The translations under genes and the position numbers were made by a program. From positions 1-36,697 of the forward strand of contig JAFGPX010000300.1 in NCBI GenBank assembly GCA_016935975.1: 36,697 nucleotides of DNA, given 5' to 3'. This DNA is from Deltaproteobacteria bacterium (lineage in GTDB: Bacteria; Myxococcota_A; Polyangia; Fen-1088). Each line of letters opens with the position of its first letter. Positions within the stretch are counted from its first letter, which is position 1. Positions 1 to 10,714 of this stretch are shown in pieces. The notes under the pieces are model-generated. The model was not told the DNA's origin, ran no database searches, and was given only the letters and a program-made list of their open reading frames with translations.

Positions 1-129
1 GCTTTGATTTCAGAGGCTTGGCTATGAAGGCGGAGGTGCGGGCAATGTAGCACAGGGAATTTCTGCAAATCAACAAAATTTCAGTCGTGGTCCGACGTTT
101 CCATTTCTCCAGATCTGGCGCGAAGGATT

Positions 130-1578
130 TCAGTTACCATATGCGCCCTCGAAGAGAGCCTCCACGAACTCCTCCGCGTCGAACTCCCGCAGATCCTCGA
201 CGCGCTCTCCGATCCCGATGAAGCGCACCGGGATTCGTAGCTGGTCGGCGATACCCAGGATGACCCCTCCTTTCGCGGTGCCGTCCAGCTTCGTCAGCAC
301 GATGCCCGAGACGGACATCGCCTGCGTGAATATCTGCGCTTGTGCAATGGCGTTCTGGCCGCTCGTGGCATCGACGACCAGCCAGGTTTCGTGAGGAGCA
401 CCTGCCAAGGCCTTGCGGGCGACACGGCCGACCTTCTGAAGCTCGTCCATCAGATTTGCTTTGGTATGCAGACGACCTGCCGTGTCAGCGATGACCACGT
501 CGATTCCCTCGCTCGCGGCTCGCTTGATGGCATCGAAGACCACGGAAGAGGGATCGCCTCCCTCTTTGCCGCGGACCACGGGCGCCGCGACGCGAGCGCC
601 CCAGACCTCGAGCTGCTCGGCCGCCGCGGCACGGAACGTGTCGCCGGCCGCGAGCAGCACCGACTTGCCCTCGGCCTTCAGCTTGGCCGCCAGCTTTCCG
701 ATGGTCGTGGTCTTGCCGCTCCCGTTCACACCGATGGCCAGCAGGACGAAAGGTTTGGCCTTCGCATAGTCCACGGGAGGGGACTCGATGTGGAGGAAAT
801 CGACACAGCGGCTGCGAAGGTAGCTCCAGACGGCGTGCGGGTCGGCCAGCTCTCGGCGACCAAGGCCGGAACGGATCTCTTCGAGGAGCTTCTGGCTGGT
901 GCGTACCCCGATGTCGGCGGTGAGCAAGACCTTCTCGATCTCTTCCACCAGAAGTGGGTCGATCTCTCGCTTCGCGGTGAAGAGCTGGCCGAGCCGCGAG
1001 ACCCAGCCGGCCTTGGTGCGGGCGAGGCCGGGCGCCAAGGCGGCTGCGTCGCGGGCCCTGCGGCGTGCGGGGATCTCCGGCAGCCGCGGCTTGTCGACCG
1101 GCAGGGCAATCTTGCCGAGCACGGCGGCCTCGGTCGGGGGGTGTGGTTCCGGCGCTGCCGGCTTGGCCGTAGGTACCACCGCGACAGCCGGGTGCGGTTC
1201 GGGCTCGGGCGTCCGGAGGAGGGGCGCCGCGACCGGGGTGCGGGGCGCGGCCGTCGCTTCCGGCTTGACTCGCGGTGCATCGGGTGGGGGGGTGGGTGCT
1301 TCGGGTGGGGGAGTGGGTGCTTCGGCTCGGCTTGCCGGCGAAGGCTCGGCGACCGGCGCTTCGTCGCCCGCTTCATCCGGAACCACGTCTTCTACGCGTA
1401 GCGCCGTTCGCTTCGGCCTGGCGAGAGACGAGAAGCGGTCCTCTCCAGCCGACTCGATCTCCCGCTGTCTAGCTCTGCGCGCGCGACGAATCGCGTAGAT
1501 CAACAAGAGAACCAGCGCAAGAAAGGCGGCAACGGCGACCGCGGCGCCAATTAGTTCTTTGTCAATGCCCACTTCCAT
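130..1578 (-). CDS. ftsY: Signal recognition particle receptor FtsY (N-terminal TM helix, Pro/Ala-rich linker, NG GTPase domain)
   Basis: Translation contains [15 protein letters not shown] (G1), [40 protein letters not shown] and [18 protein letters not shown]; hydrophobic N-terminus [27 protein letters not shown]. Confidence 0.97.
   Translation of the reverse strand: MEVGIDKELIGAAVAVAAFLALVLLLIYAIRRARRARQREIESAGEDRFSSLARPKRTALRVEDVVPDEAGDEAPVAEPSPASRAEAPTPPPEAPTPPPDAPRVKPEATAAPRTPVAAPLLRTPEPEPHPAVAVVPTAKPAAPEPHPPTEAAVLGKIALPVDKPRLPEIPARRRARDAAALAPGLARTKAGWVSRLGQLFTAKREIDPLLVEEIEKVLLTADIGVRTSQKLLEEIRSGLGRRELADPHAVWSYLRSRCVDFLHIESPPVDYAKAKPFVLLAIGVNGSGKTTTIGKLAAKLKAEGKSVLLAAGDTFRAAAAEQLEVWGARVAAPVVRGKEGGDPSSVVFDAIKRAASEGIDVVIADTAGRLHTKANLMDELQKVGRVARKALAGAPHETWLVVDATSGQNAIAQAQIFTQAMSVSGIVLTKLDGTAKGGVILGIADQLRIPVRFIGIGERVEDLREFDAEEFVEALFEGAYGN
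1282..1323. repeat. Two tandem 21-bp units (gggtggggg[g/a]gtgggtgcttc) inside ftsY; G-rich on + strand
   Basis: 1282-1302 GGGTGGGGGGGTGGGTGCTTC and 1303-1323 GGGTGGGGGAGTGGGTGCTTC differ at one base; encode repeated EAPTPPP on the minus strand. Confidence 0.9.
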
Positions 1579-1708
1579 GCGCGGCAGACCTTAGCAGGGT
1601 CGGCGGAAATGTTCGATCTTTTTGATATTTTCGATATCTGCGCGGAAGATTTCTCTACGAGGTCGCAAGGGCTTTACAGACAAGGACATGAGGTGTTAGC
1701 TATCTAGT

Positions 1709-1744
1709 GTCACGAAGTGGCCAGTATCGTCACGTAATGTCACG
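1709..1744 (+). promoter_or_regulatory. Three direct GTCACG repeats upstream of smc (possible operator)
   Basis: GTCACG at 1709-1714, 1729-1734 and 1739-1744, i.e. offsets of 20 and 10 bp; smc ATG at 1756. Confidence 0.4.
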
Positions 1745-1755
1745 CCGGGTGCCTG

Positions 1756-4700
1756 ATGAGGATAAAGCGGCTCGAAATCTGCGGGTTCAAGTCCTTCGTT
1801 GAACGAACCGTGCTGACGTTCGACGACCCTATCACGGGCGTGGTGGGGCCCAACGGCTGTGGCAAGTCGAACATCGTCGACGCCATTCGATGGGTCATGG
1901 GCGAACAGTCGGCGAAGCATCTGCGCGGCCGCGCCATGGAAGATGTCGTGTTCAACGGCTCCGAGTCACGCGGGCCCGCGGGCATGGCCGAGGTCTCCAT
2001 CACCTTCGATGCAGGTTCGCTCGCCGGCGGTGTGGCACCAGGCGGCGTGCCCTGGGGTGCGGCCGGCCCGTCTGACGTGGTGGTCACGCGGAGGTACTAC
2101 CGCGGGGGAGAGAGCGAGTATCTGCTAGGCGGCGTGCCCTGCCGGCTGCGCGATATCGTCGAGTTCTTCTTGGGCACGGGCGTGGGCTCGAAGGCCTATG
2201 CCGTCATCGAACAGGGACGCATCGGGTTCATCGTCTCGTCGCGATCGGAGGATCGGCGCGCATTGATCGACGAGGCGGCGGGCATCACGAAGTACAAGGC
2301 CAAGAAGAAAATCGCCGAACGGCGCATGGAAGCGACCCACCAGCACCTGCTGCGAGTGACCGACATCTTGGGTGAGATCGAGACCCAGTTGCGCTCGCTC
2401 AAGCTCCAGGCGCAGAAGGCGGAGCGCTACAAGCGCTACAAGGCCGAGCTTCGAGATCTCGAGCTGTGGGCGGCCACGCATCGTTATCTGGGGATGGTGG
2501 CCGAGGAGAAGTTCCTGGCTGCCGCGCATGCCGAGTTGGAGGCGCGGCACGCGCAAGGGACTGCGGCCCTGGCGGCCGAGGAGGCGAGCGTCGAGGCGGA
2601 GCGCCTGTCGCTGGTGCAGGAGCAGGACGAGCTTTCCAGGACGAAGGATGAGCTTTTTGCGCTCGACAACCGCGCGCAGCTTTCGGCGCAGCTTGCGGAA
2701 CATCGTCAGGACGAGTCCGCGACGCTCGTCGGCCGGGCCGAGCGTTCCAGAAAAGACAGTGAAGACCATGCGCTGCGGATCGCACGCGCCGCCGAGTCCC
2801 TCCGTGAAATCGAGGGGCAGGTGGCTTCGCTCGATGCAGACGCCGAAAACCGAGATCGGGCGCTCGCGGCGCTGGAGACCACCTTTGCGGCGGCGCGCGA
2901 CGAGTTGGCGGCCGTGCGCCAGGCGTGCGAATCGACGGTCGCGGCCACCAATGTCTCGCGCACGCGCGTGGCGCGACTGGAATCCGATATCGAATCGGCG
3001 CGCGTGCGCGCCCTGGATCTGGCCCAGCGACTGGAGGATCTGCGGCGCGACGATAGGGTCGCGAGCGAGACGCTCGAGCGGGTATACGGTGAAGCCAGAC
3101 AGACCGACACGCGGGGCGGCGAGTTGCAGGCGCGGGCCGGTGAGTTGGCCGAGAGTCTGTCGCGCATCGAGAGCCGAGTCGCGGCGCTCCGTGCCGAGGT
3201 TGCTCGGGGGGAGATTGAGCTCGAAACCCTGCGGGAGGAGGCCCATCGCCGCCGCTCGCGCCTGCAGTCGCTGACGGAGATACAGGCCCGGTATGAGAGC
3301 TTCCAGCGCGGGGTGCGCGCCATCATGCAGCGCGTGCGCGAGCCGCTCGCGAGCAGCGATGCGGCTGGCGGCAGCCCGGCGTGGACGGCCGGTGGCGTGC
3401 GTGGCCTGGTGGCGGATATCGTGCAGCCGCCGCCCGAGCTGGAAACCGCGCTGGAGGCGGTGCTGGGAGAGCGCCTCGGCAATATCATCGTCGAATCCCA
3501 CGAGGTCGGGGTCGAGGCCATCGACTACCTCAAGCAGCGCAGCGAGGGACGCTCGAGCTTCATCCCCCTGTCGCTGCGCACTCCGAGCCCGCCGGGAACC
3601 GTGCTCTACGACGCCACGGGCGGCGCTAGCCTCGAGTGCGGTACCAGCTCTGCCGTGGTGCCCGTCGAGTGGCCGAGTGGCGAGGGCGTGCGCGGGCCGA
3701 TGCTCGAGCTGATTGGCTTCGACCGCGACTACGACCGCGTGGCGGCCTACCTGCTCGGCGATGTCATGGTGGTCGAGAATCTGCCTCGAGCGCTCGAGAT
3801 CTGGCGGCAAACCAGGACGAGCAAGACCCTGGTGACGCTCGACGGAGAGGTCATCGATCCCCATGGTGTCGTCACGGGAGGCTCGCGCGAGGCCGCCACC
3901 GCGTCCGTTCTTTCGCAGAAGCGCGAGATACGCGAGCTGGAGGAGGTCGTCGCGCAGCTTGAACGGGACTACCAGGCGTCACTGGCTCGTCACGTCGGCA
4001 ACAAACAGGCGCTGGCGGACGCGATCGCCGAGTTCGACGCGACCAGCTCGGCCATCCGGCGCGATGAGGTGGATCTTGCCGCGCAGAAGAAGGATGCCGA
4101 ACGGCTAGCTCGCGAACGGGAGATGGCCGAGTCTCGGCGCGCGCAGATTCGCGCCGCTATCGAGTCCGTGCACACCTCGATCGAAGAGAACCAGGCACGC
4201 TGGCAAGAGGCAAGCGCGCAACTCGCCGCCGAGCAGGAGAGGGTGGAGCAGGGGGAAGCCGGCGCGGGCGACCTGCGTAGCCGGGTTTCCGTCCTGAGCG
4301 AGCGCTCGGAGGCAATCCTCGGCGATCTGTCGGCGGCGAGAATCGAGGCGGCGCAAGCCGGCGAGCGCAAACGGACGGCGCACCAGAGCGTGGAGCGTCT
4401 GCGTCGAGAGGTCGCCGAGTACGAGGGCAAGCGGGCGCAACTCGCCGAGGAGATGGAAGCCGACCTCGTGCAAGCCGGAAGACTGCGCGTCGAGGCCGAG
4501 CAGCTTCGCCAGGAGGCCGCCCGCCTGCAGGACGATCTGGCCGAGCGCACCCGGGCGTTCGGCCAGCGACAGGGGGCGGCAGAGGAGCGCAGCGGACAAC
4601 TAGCGCGGCGCGAGGCCGACCTCAAGACGCTGCGGTCGCAAGTCGGGCATCTGGCGCAAGAGCTGAGCTCTCTCGACCTGCGCTGCCAAGAAACCGCCAT

Positions 4701-5514
4701 GCGCCTGCGGGCGCTCGACGAGCAGGTGTGCGAGCGCTATGCCGATGTGGGAAAGGTGGCCGAGGTCGTAGCGGACTTTCATTTGCGCGGGTTTTGCGGC
4801 GAGTCGCAAGAAGGGCGCATCCGCGAGTTGCGAGGGCTTCTGGAACGCATGACGGAGGTCAACTTGATGGCCATCGAGCAGTCCGCGGAGCTGCAGCAGC
4901 GATACGAATTCCTGTCCGCCCAGAAGGCCGATCTGGAATCCGCTACGAACCGCCTGGAGACGGCAATCAACAAGATCAACCACGCTTCGCGCAGGCGCTT
5001 TCGCGAGGTCTTCGATGCCGTGAACGCCAAGTTCCAGCAGGTGTTCCCGCACCTCTTCGGCGGAGGCAAGGCCTATCTGGCCTTGACGGACGAGGGCGAT
5101 CTTCTGGAAACCGGCGTCGAGATCGTGGCCAATCCGCCCGGCAAGAAGATGATGCAGAACCTCGAGCTGCTCTCCGGCGGAGAGAAGGCGCTGACCGCCG
5201 TGTCTCTGCTCTTCGCGATCTTCCTGGTCAAGCCGTCTCCCTTCTGCGTGCTCGACGAGGTGGATGCTCCGCTCGACGATGCCAACGTCGGTCGCTTCAA
5301 TCACGCCGTGCGCGAAATGACCGATCAGGCGCAATTCATCATCGTGACCCACAACCAGCGCACCATGGAGATCGCCGATCGCCTGTGCGGCATCACGATG
5401 GAGGAGTCCGGGGTTTCGAAGTTGGTGGCCGTCAAGTTGCGAGACCGGGACAAGCCGCCGCCGCCGGACTTCCCGCGAGCCACCGCTGCTCCCGGAGCTG
5501 CACCCGCCGCCTGA
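1756..5514 (+). CDS. smc: Chromosome segregation protein SMC
   Basis: MRIKRLEICGFKSFVERT start, Walker A GPNGCGKSNIVDAIRWVMGE, hinge region, C-terminal LLSGGEKALTAVSLLFAIF and VLDEVDAPLDDANV. Confidence 0.98.
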   Translation: MRIKRLEICGFKSFVERTVLTFDDPITGVVGPNGCGKSNIVDAIRWVMGEQSAKHLRGRAMEDVVFNGSESRGPAGMAEVSITFDAGSLAGGVAPGGVPWGAAGPSDVVVTRRYYRGGESEYLLGGVPCRLRDIVEFFLGTGVGSKAYAVIEQGRIGFIVSSRSEDRRALIDEAAGITKYKAKKKIAERRMEATHQHLLRVTDILGEIETQLRSLKLQAQKAERYKRYKAELRDLELWAATHRYLGMVAEEKFLAAAHAELEARHAQGTAALAAEEASVEAERLSLVQEQDELSRTKDELFALDNRAQLSAQLAEHRQDESATLVGRAERSRKDSEDHALRIARAAESLREIEGQVASLDADAENRDRALAALETTFAAARDELAAVRQACESTVAATNVSRTRVARLESDIESARVRALDLAQRLEDLRRDDRVASETLERVYGEARQTDTRGGELQARAGELAESLSRIESRVAALRAEVARGEIELETLREEAHRRRSRLQSLTEIQARYESFQRGVRAIMQRVREPLASSDAAGGSPAWTAGGVRGLVADIVQPPPELETALEAVLGERLGNIIVESHEVGVEAIDYLKQRSEGRSSFIPLSLRTPSPPGTVLYDATGGASLECGTSSAVVPVEWPSGEGVRGPMLELIGFDRDYDRVAAYLLGDVMVVENLPRALEIWRQTRTSKTLVTLDGEVIDPHGVVTGGSREAATASVLSQKREIRELEEVVAQLERDYQASLARHVGNKQALADAIAEFDATSSAIRRDEVDLAAQKKDAERLAREREMAESRRAQIRAAIESVHTSIEENQARWQEASAQLAAEQERVEQGEAGAGDLRSRVSVLSERSEAILGDLSAARIEAAQAGERKRTAHQSVERLRREVAEYEGKRAQLAEEMEADLVQAGRLRVEAEQLRQEAARLQDDLAERTRAFGQRQGAAEERSGQLARREADLKTLRSQVGHLAQELSSLDLRCQETAMRLRALDEQVCERYADVGKVAEVVADFHLRGFCGESQEGRIRELRGLLERMTEVNLMAIEQSAELQQRYEFLSAQKADLESATNRLETAINKINHASRRRFREVFDAVNAKFQQVFPHLFGGGKAYLALTDEGDLLETGVEIVANPPGKKMMQNLELLSGGEKALTAVSLLFAIFLVKPSPFCVLDEVDAPLDDANVGRFNHAVREMTDQAQFIIVTHNQRTMEIADRLCGITMEESGVSKLVAVKLRDRDKPPPPDFPRATAAPGAAPAA

Positions 5515-5628
5515 CTGTCGTCCCGGCCTCATGGGACGCGTCATCCCGCGAAGGCCGCGCGTACGACGCGCTCGGTCCCGGGATCCTCGGCGCGCTCAGC
5601 ATCCTCTGCTCTCTTTGGTGTTCCGGGG

Positions 5629-5657
5629 TTGACGGATCCGGGGGCACTAACTACACT
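5629..5657 (+). promoter_or_regulatory. Putative sigma70-type promoter of the ferredoxin gene
   Basis: TTGACG (5629-5634) - 17 bp - TACACT (5652-5657); SD-like AAAGGAG before ATG 5717. Confidence 0.6.
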
Positions 5658-5716
5658 CACCACCTCTCTGACGGGCTCCGCGTCCGCGGGCACTCCGTCC
5701 CCTCGAAAGGAGCAAC

Positions 5717-6022
5717 ATGGCTACCTACATCACCGATGAATGCATCAATTGCGGCGCCTGCGAGCCCGAGTGCCCGAACGACGCAATCAGCGAAGGCGAC
5801 AGCAAGTACGTCATCGATCCCGCTCGCTGCAGCGAGTGTGTCGGTTTCTCGGACACCGAGAAATGCCAATCGGTTTGCCCGGTCGAGTGCTGTTTGCCGG
5901 ATCCCAACAACGCGGAGACGGAAGAGGTGCTGCTAGCGCGCGCCAAGCAGCTCCACCCGGACAAGAACCTGCCCGACCTGGCGGCGCTGCCCGCGAACCT
6001 CTCACGTTTCCGCAAGGCCTAG
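5717..6022 (+). CDS. YfhL/Allochromatium-type 2[4Fe-4S] ferredoxin
   Basis: [16 protein letters not shown] and [22 protein letters not shown], with the characteristic expanded spacing of the second cluster motif. Confidence 0.92.
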   Translation: MATYITDECINCGACEPECPNDAISEGDSKYVIDPARCSECVGFSDTEKCQSVCPVECCLPDPNNAETEEVLLARAKQLHPDKNLPDLAALPANLSRFRKA

Positions 6023-6065
6023 CCAGCGCGGCGCGCGGCCACGGGCTCTCGACCCTCAAATCGGG

Positions 6066-6965
6066 TCAGGGCTCTGGTTCGGTCAAGGACAGGCGCTCGA
6101 AGTAGGCCACCACTTCGTGGGCCTTCATGAGATTCGATGTGTACTCGGCGAACTGCTGCTGCTGCCAACGCTCGTGGAAGGCCTCGAGCAGTGTCGGGCG
6201 TGCTTGCTCATAGCCGATGTTCTCCGGTGGCTTCTCGCTGATGTAGCGGGCGATGTAGAAACCATCCTCGTTTGAGAGCAAGCCGGTGGTTTCGCCGACC
6301 GAGCGGAGTCTCTGGATTTCCTGGCCGATCTTTCGCTCAATCGGCCGATCGATGGACTGGAAGAAACGATCATAGACCACGTTCCGTTTCGCCCATTCCT
6401 GCTTGCGCGCGATGGCGGCGAACTCCTCGAGCGAGGCCGGCGGATGAGCCGTGACGAACGCCGCAAGCTCCTCCGCCGTTCGTTGTCGCGCCAAGCGCGG
6501 CTCTGGCTTCATGCGTGCGCCGGTGTAGACGGCAAGCATCCCGATCTCCACGAGTCGCGGATGAACGAAGCCATGCTTCGCGTGCTCGTACAGGGGGCGC
6601 AGCACGCTGTCGGGCACGGCTTCGGCACGAAGACGGGGCTCCAACTCGACCTCGAGCAACCGCTGCACCAAGGCGCTCTCCACCTCCGGATCCGAGCTTG
6701 CGGCCGGGCGTCGGCCGTCTTGCCGCGCGCGTTCGGCCAGAAGGTACATCGTGACCAGGTCGTCGAGGGCCTGGCGCGCCGGCTTGCCAGACCGTTTTGC
6801 CTCGGCCAGGACTTGGCTTGCGTAGACGGGAACCTGCCCAACGCGAGCCACGGGCGCACCTAGGTCCGTTGCGGGCCGAGGCGTCCAGTCGGCATCGGGG
6901 GCCTGCCGCGGCGACTGGCAGCCGCCGAACCCAAGGAGGAAAGCCAGAGGAACGGAGTGGCGCAC
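6066..6965 (-). CDS. Divergent PpiC/SurA-like peptidyl-prolyl isomerase family protein, probable exported/lipoprotein
   Basis: GTG start giving VRHSVPLAFLLGFGGCQSP (signal-like with Cys), SurA_N-like helical region, C-terminal LRSVGETTGLLSNEDGFYIARYISEKPPENIGYEQARPTL resembling the parvulin C-terminus. Confidence 0.6.
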   Translation of the reverse strand: MRHSVPLAFLLGFGGCQSPRQAPDADWTPRPATDLGAPVARVGQVPVYASQVLAEAKRSGKPARQALDDLVTMYLLAERARQDGRRPAASSDPEVESALVQRLLEVELEPRLRAEAVPDSVLRPLYEHAKHGFVHPRLVEIGMLAVYTGARMKPEPRLARQRTAEELAAFVTAHPPASLEEFAAIARKQEWAKRNVVYDRFFQSIDRPIERKIGQEIQRLRSVGETTGLLSNEDGFYIARYISEKPPENIGYEQARPTLLEAFHERWQQQQFAEYTSNLMKAHEVVAYFERLSLTEPEP

Positions 6966-7058
6966 GCAGCGATGGTAGCAGAATTGACGGTCCAGGCGAT
7001 GCGCGAGCGCAGGTCTTGGCTCAAAACCGCGCGAAGAGGTGTTAGCCTGGTTGCCACC

Positions 7059-7745
7059 ATGACGACCTCGCGAGGATCGCCGTTCGTGGTGGCCATCGAC
7101 GGGCCGGCGGGAGCCGGCAAATCGACGGTGGCTCGCGCTCTGGCCGAACGTCTCGGTTACACCTTGCTCGATACCGGTGCTCTGTACCGTTCGGTTGCCC
7201 TCATGGCGAAACGACGGCAGATTCCCTGGGATGATGGTCCTCGTCTGGGGCAACTCGCAAGCGGTCTGTCGGTCGCGTTCGTCAAAGACGGCGAACAGAC
7301 GCGGGTCGTTGCCGACGGCTGCGACGTGACGGCCGAGATCCGCAGCGCCGAGATCTCGGAAGGCGCCTCCCGGGTCTCGGCGTTGCCGGAGGTGCGCCAG
7401 GGCCTTCTGGGCATTCAACGCCGGGTGGCCGGCGGCGCCGACATCGTAGCCGAGGGGCGGGACGTCGGCACCGTCGTGTTCCCATCGGCGCAGGCCAAGT
7501 TCTTTCTCGTCGCGAATCCCGAAACTCGCGCCCGGCGGAGAGCCCTGGAGCTGCATGCCGCGGGTCGACCGGCGGACTTCGAAAAGGTGCTTGCCGAGAT
7601 GCGCGCGCGCGACGCTCGGGACAGCGACCGCGCCCATGCCCCCTTGCGCCGCGCCACAGACGCCATCGAAATCGACTCTTCCGACGCGACCCCGGAGGAA
7701 GTCGTCGAGCGCATGATGGCCGTCGTGCTGTCGCGCGGCGGATAG
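7059..7745 (+). CDS. cmk: Cytidylate kinase
   Basis: VVAIDGPAGAGKSTVARALAERLGYTLLDTGALYRSVA, DIVAEGRDVGTVVFPSAQAKFFLVANPETRARRR; immediately upstream of rpsA. ATG at 7059 chosen over the track start at 6957. Confidence 0.97.
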   Translation: MTTSRGSPFVVAIDGPAGAGKSTVARALAERLGYTLLDTGALYRSVALMAKRRQIPWDDGPRLGQLASGLSVAFVKDGEQTRVVADGCDVTAEIRSAEISEGASRVSALPEVRQGLLGIQRRVAGGADIVAEGRDVGTVVFPSAQAKFFLVANPETRARRRALELHAAGRPADFEKVLAEMRARDARDSDRAHAPLRRATDAIEIDSSDATPEEVVERMMAVVLSRGG

Positions 7746-7810
7746 GCGGCGAGCTATCGCAGCAGGGGGCACAGAACTCGCGTCCCCCCTGTGGCGGGTG
7801 GCATCATCCG

Positions 7811-7839
7811 TTGACACGGGCATGGGGCGGCGGTAATTT
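7811..7839 (+). promoter_or_regulatory. Putative rpsA promoter
   Basis: TTGACA (7811-7816) - 17 bp - TAATTT (7834-7839). Confidence 0.7.
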
Positions 7840-7847
7840 TCGCCGCC

Positions 7848-7973
7848 TTTCGCTATTCCCGATGGTGGGGGTATGCGACGAAGTGAAAACCTGCCGGGTC
7901 GCGCCGGGGGCGCGCGTCGATCCGGCTCAGCCGACCCGCAAGGGTCGCGTTGCCTCGGAAACAAAGGATACTC
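7848..7973 (+). promoter_or_regulatory. Predicted structured 5' leader of rpsA
   Basis: Two short perfect hairpins: GCGCC-ggg-GGCGC (7901-7913) and CGACCC-GCAA-GGGTCG (7932-7947, GNRA tetraloop); ends at AAAGGA + ATG 7974. Confidence 0.4.
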
Positions 7974-9695
<1,722 letters not shown>

Positions 9696-9766
9696 GGGCG
9701 TGGCCGGCGCGGCCTGGCGCTGGCGAACACCTGCAAAGCCTACGCTTCGCCGCCTCCTGGGCGTCG

Positions 9767-9782
9767 CCGGTCCTCTGACCGG
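9767..9782. terminator. Short hairpin between convergent rpsA and hydrolase genes (no U-tract)
   Basis: CCGGTC-CTCT-GACCGG perfect 6-bp stem. Confidence 0.35.
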
Positions 9783-9790
9783 TATCGAGG

Positions 9791-10695
9791 CTAGATCGGT
9801 CCGTTGCCCATGGGGGCGAGCAACCACGCTGCAATGTCGGCCAGGACGTCATCGACCTCCGGTTCGAGGAACACCTCGTGGAAAAGACCGTCGTAGGTGC
9901 GCGTTTCCACCATGCTGCCGGCGGCTTTGGCGAATGCTTGGCTGGCATCGTTGGCCACGATGCGGTCCTCGCCGGCGAGCAGCAGCAGGGTAGGGAGCGC
10001 AAGCTCCGCTGCGCGGACACGAAGGCTGGCCTGGGCGCGCAGGGTGGCCATGAACCAACCGGCGCTGGCGACGTGGTGGACCAGGGGATCTTTGTGGAAA
10101 TTGGCCAAGACCACAGGATTGCGGGAGACATCCTCGGCACGCAGCCCGTTCGGCATGGTCAGAGTCGGAACCACCCGCGCCGCCACGTTGGCTGCGAATC
10201 GCTTGGGCGCGGGGACCTTCATCCTGAGCCTGAGCCACGGTGCCAGGAGCACGAGGGCGCGCGGCTTGTCGTCGCGGGTCTTGTCGAGCGCGTAGAGCAA
10301 GGCGATGACGCCCCCCAAGCTGTGGCCTAGCAAGGCCCAAGGCAGCTCGGGTTCTCGCTGCCTGGCCCACGCTGCGACGGCGGCGAGGTCGTCGAGGTAC
10401 TGAACGAAGCCGTCTACGTGACCGCGCCTGCCCGCCGAACGGCCATGGCCGCGGCAATCGAACTGGGTCACGGCGATGCCGTGGGCGGCGAAAGCTGCGC
10501 CGACATGCCGGTAGAGTCCGCAGTGTGCCGAAAAGCCATGCACCATGACGAGCGCGAGCCGCCGCCGGCCGCGGGGATGGTAGTATTCGACGTGCAAGTC
10601 AAGATCGGGCCGGGCCAACGAGCACTCGATATCGGGCTGCGCAGCAGCGGGCATCGCCGTGGAAATACCATGGACTGCGAGGCGCGCGCGAACCA
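9791..10695 (-). CDS. Alpha/beta hydrolase (lysophospholipase / monoacylglycerol lipase-like)
   Basis: VMVHGFSAHCGLYRHVG, FDCRGHGRSAGRRGHV, LLGHSLGGVIALLYAL (nucleophile elbow GHSLGG), LLLAGEDRIV, LFHEVFLEPE. Alternative start ATG at 10654. Confidence 0.88.
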
Positions 10696-10714
10696 TAGTG
10701 CGCTCACGGCAGCG

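Noticed and set aside
1-129. Three ATTTCAG occurrences (7-13, 78-84, 127-133) downstream of ftsY
   Set aside because: Irregular spacing, short AT-rich word in an intergenic region; likely chance.
7826-7850. GGCGGCG...CGCCGCC-TTT as an intrinsic terminator of cmk
   Set aside because: Its loop is a good -10 box 17 bp from a perfect TTGACA, so an operator/promoter interpretation is favoured; termination not excluded.
6966-7964. N-terminal extension of the 632-aa minus ORF
   Set aside because: Antisense to cmk; exported-protein signal sequence begins at GTG 6965.
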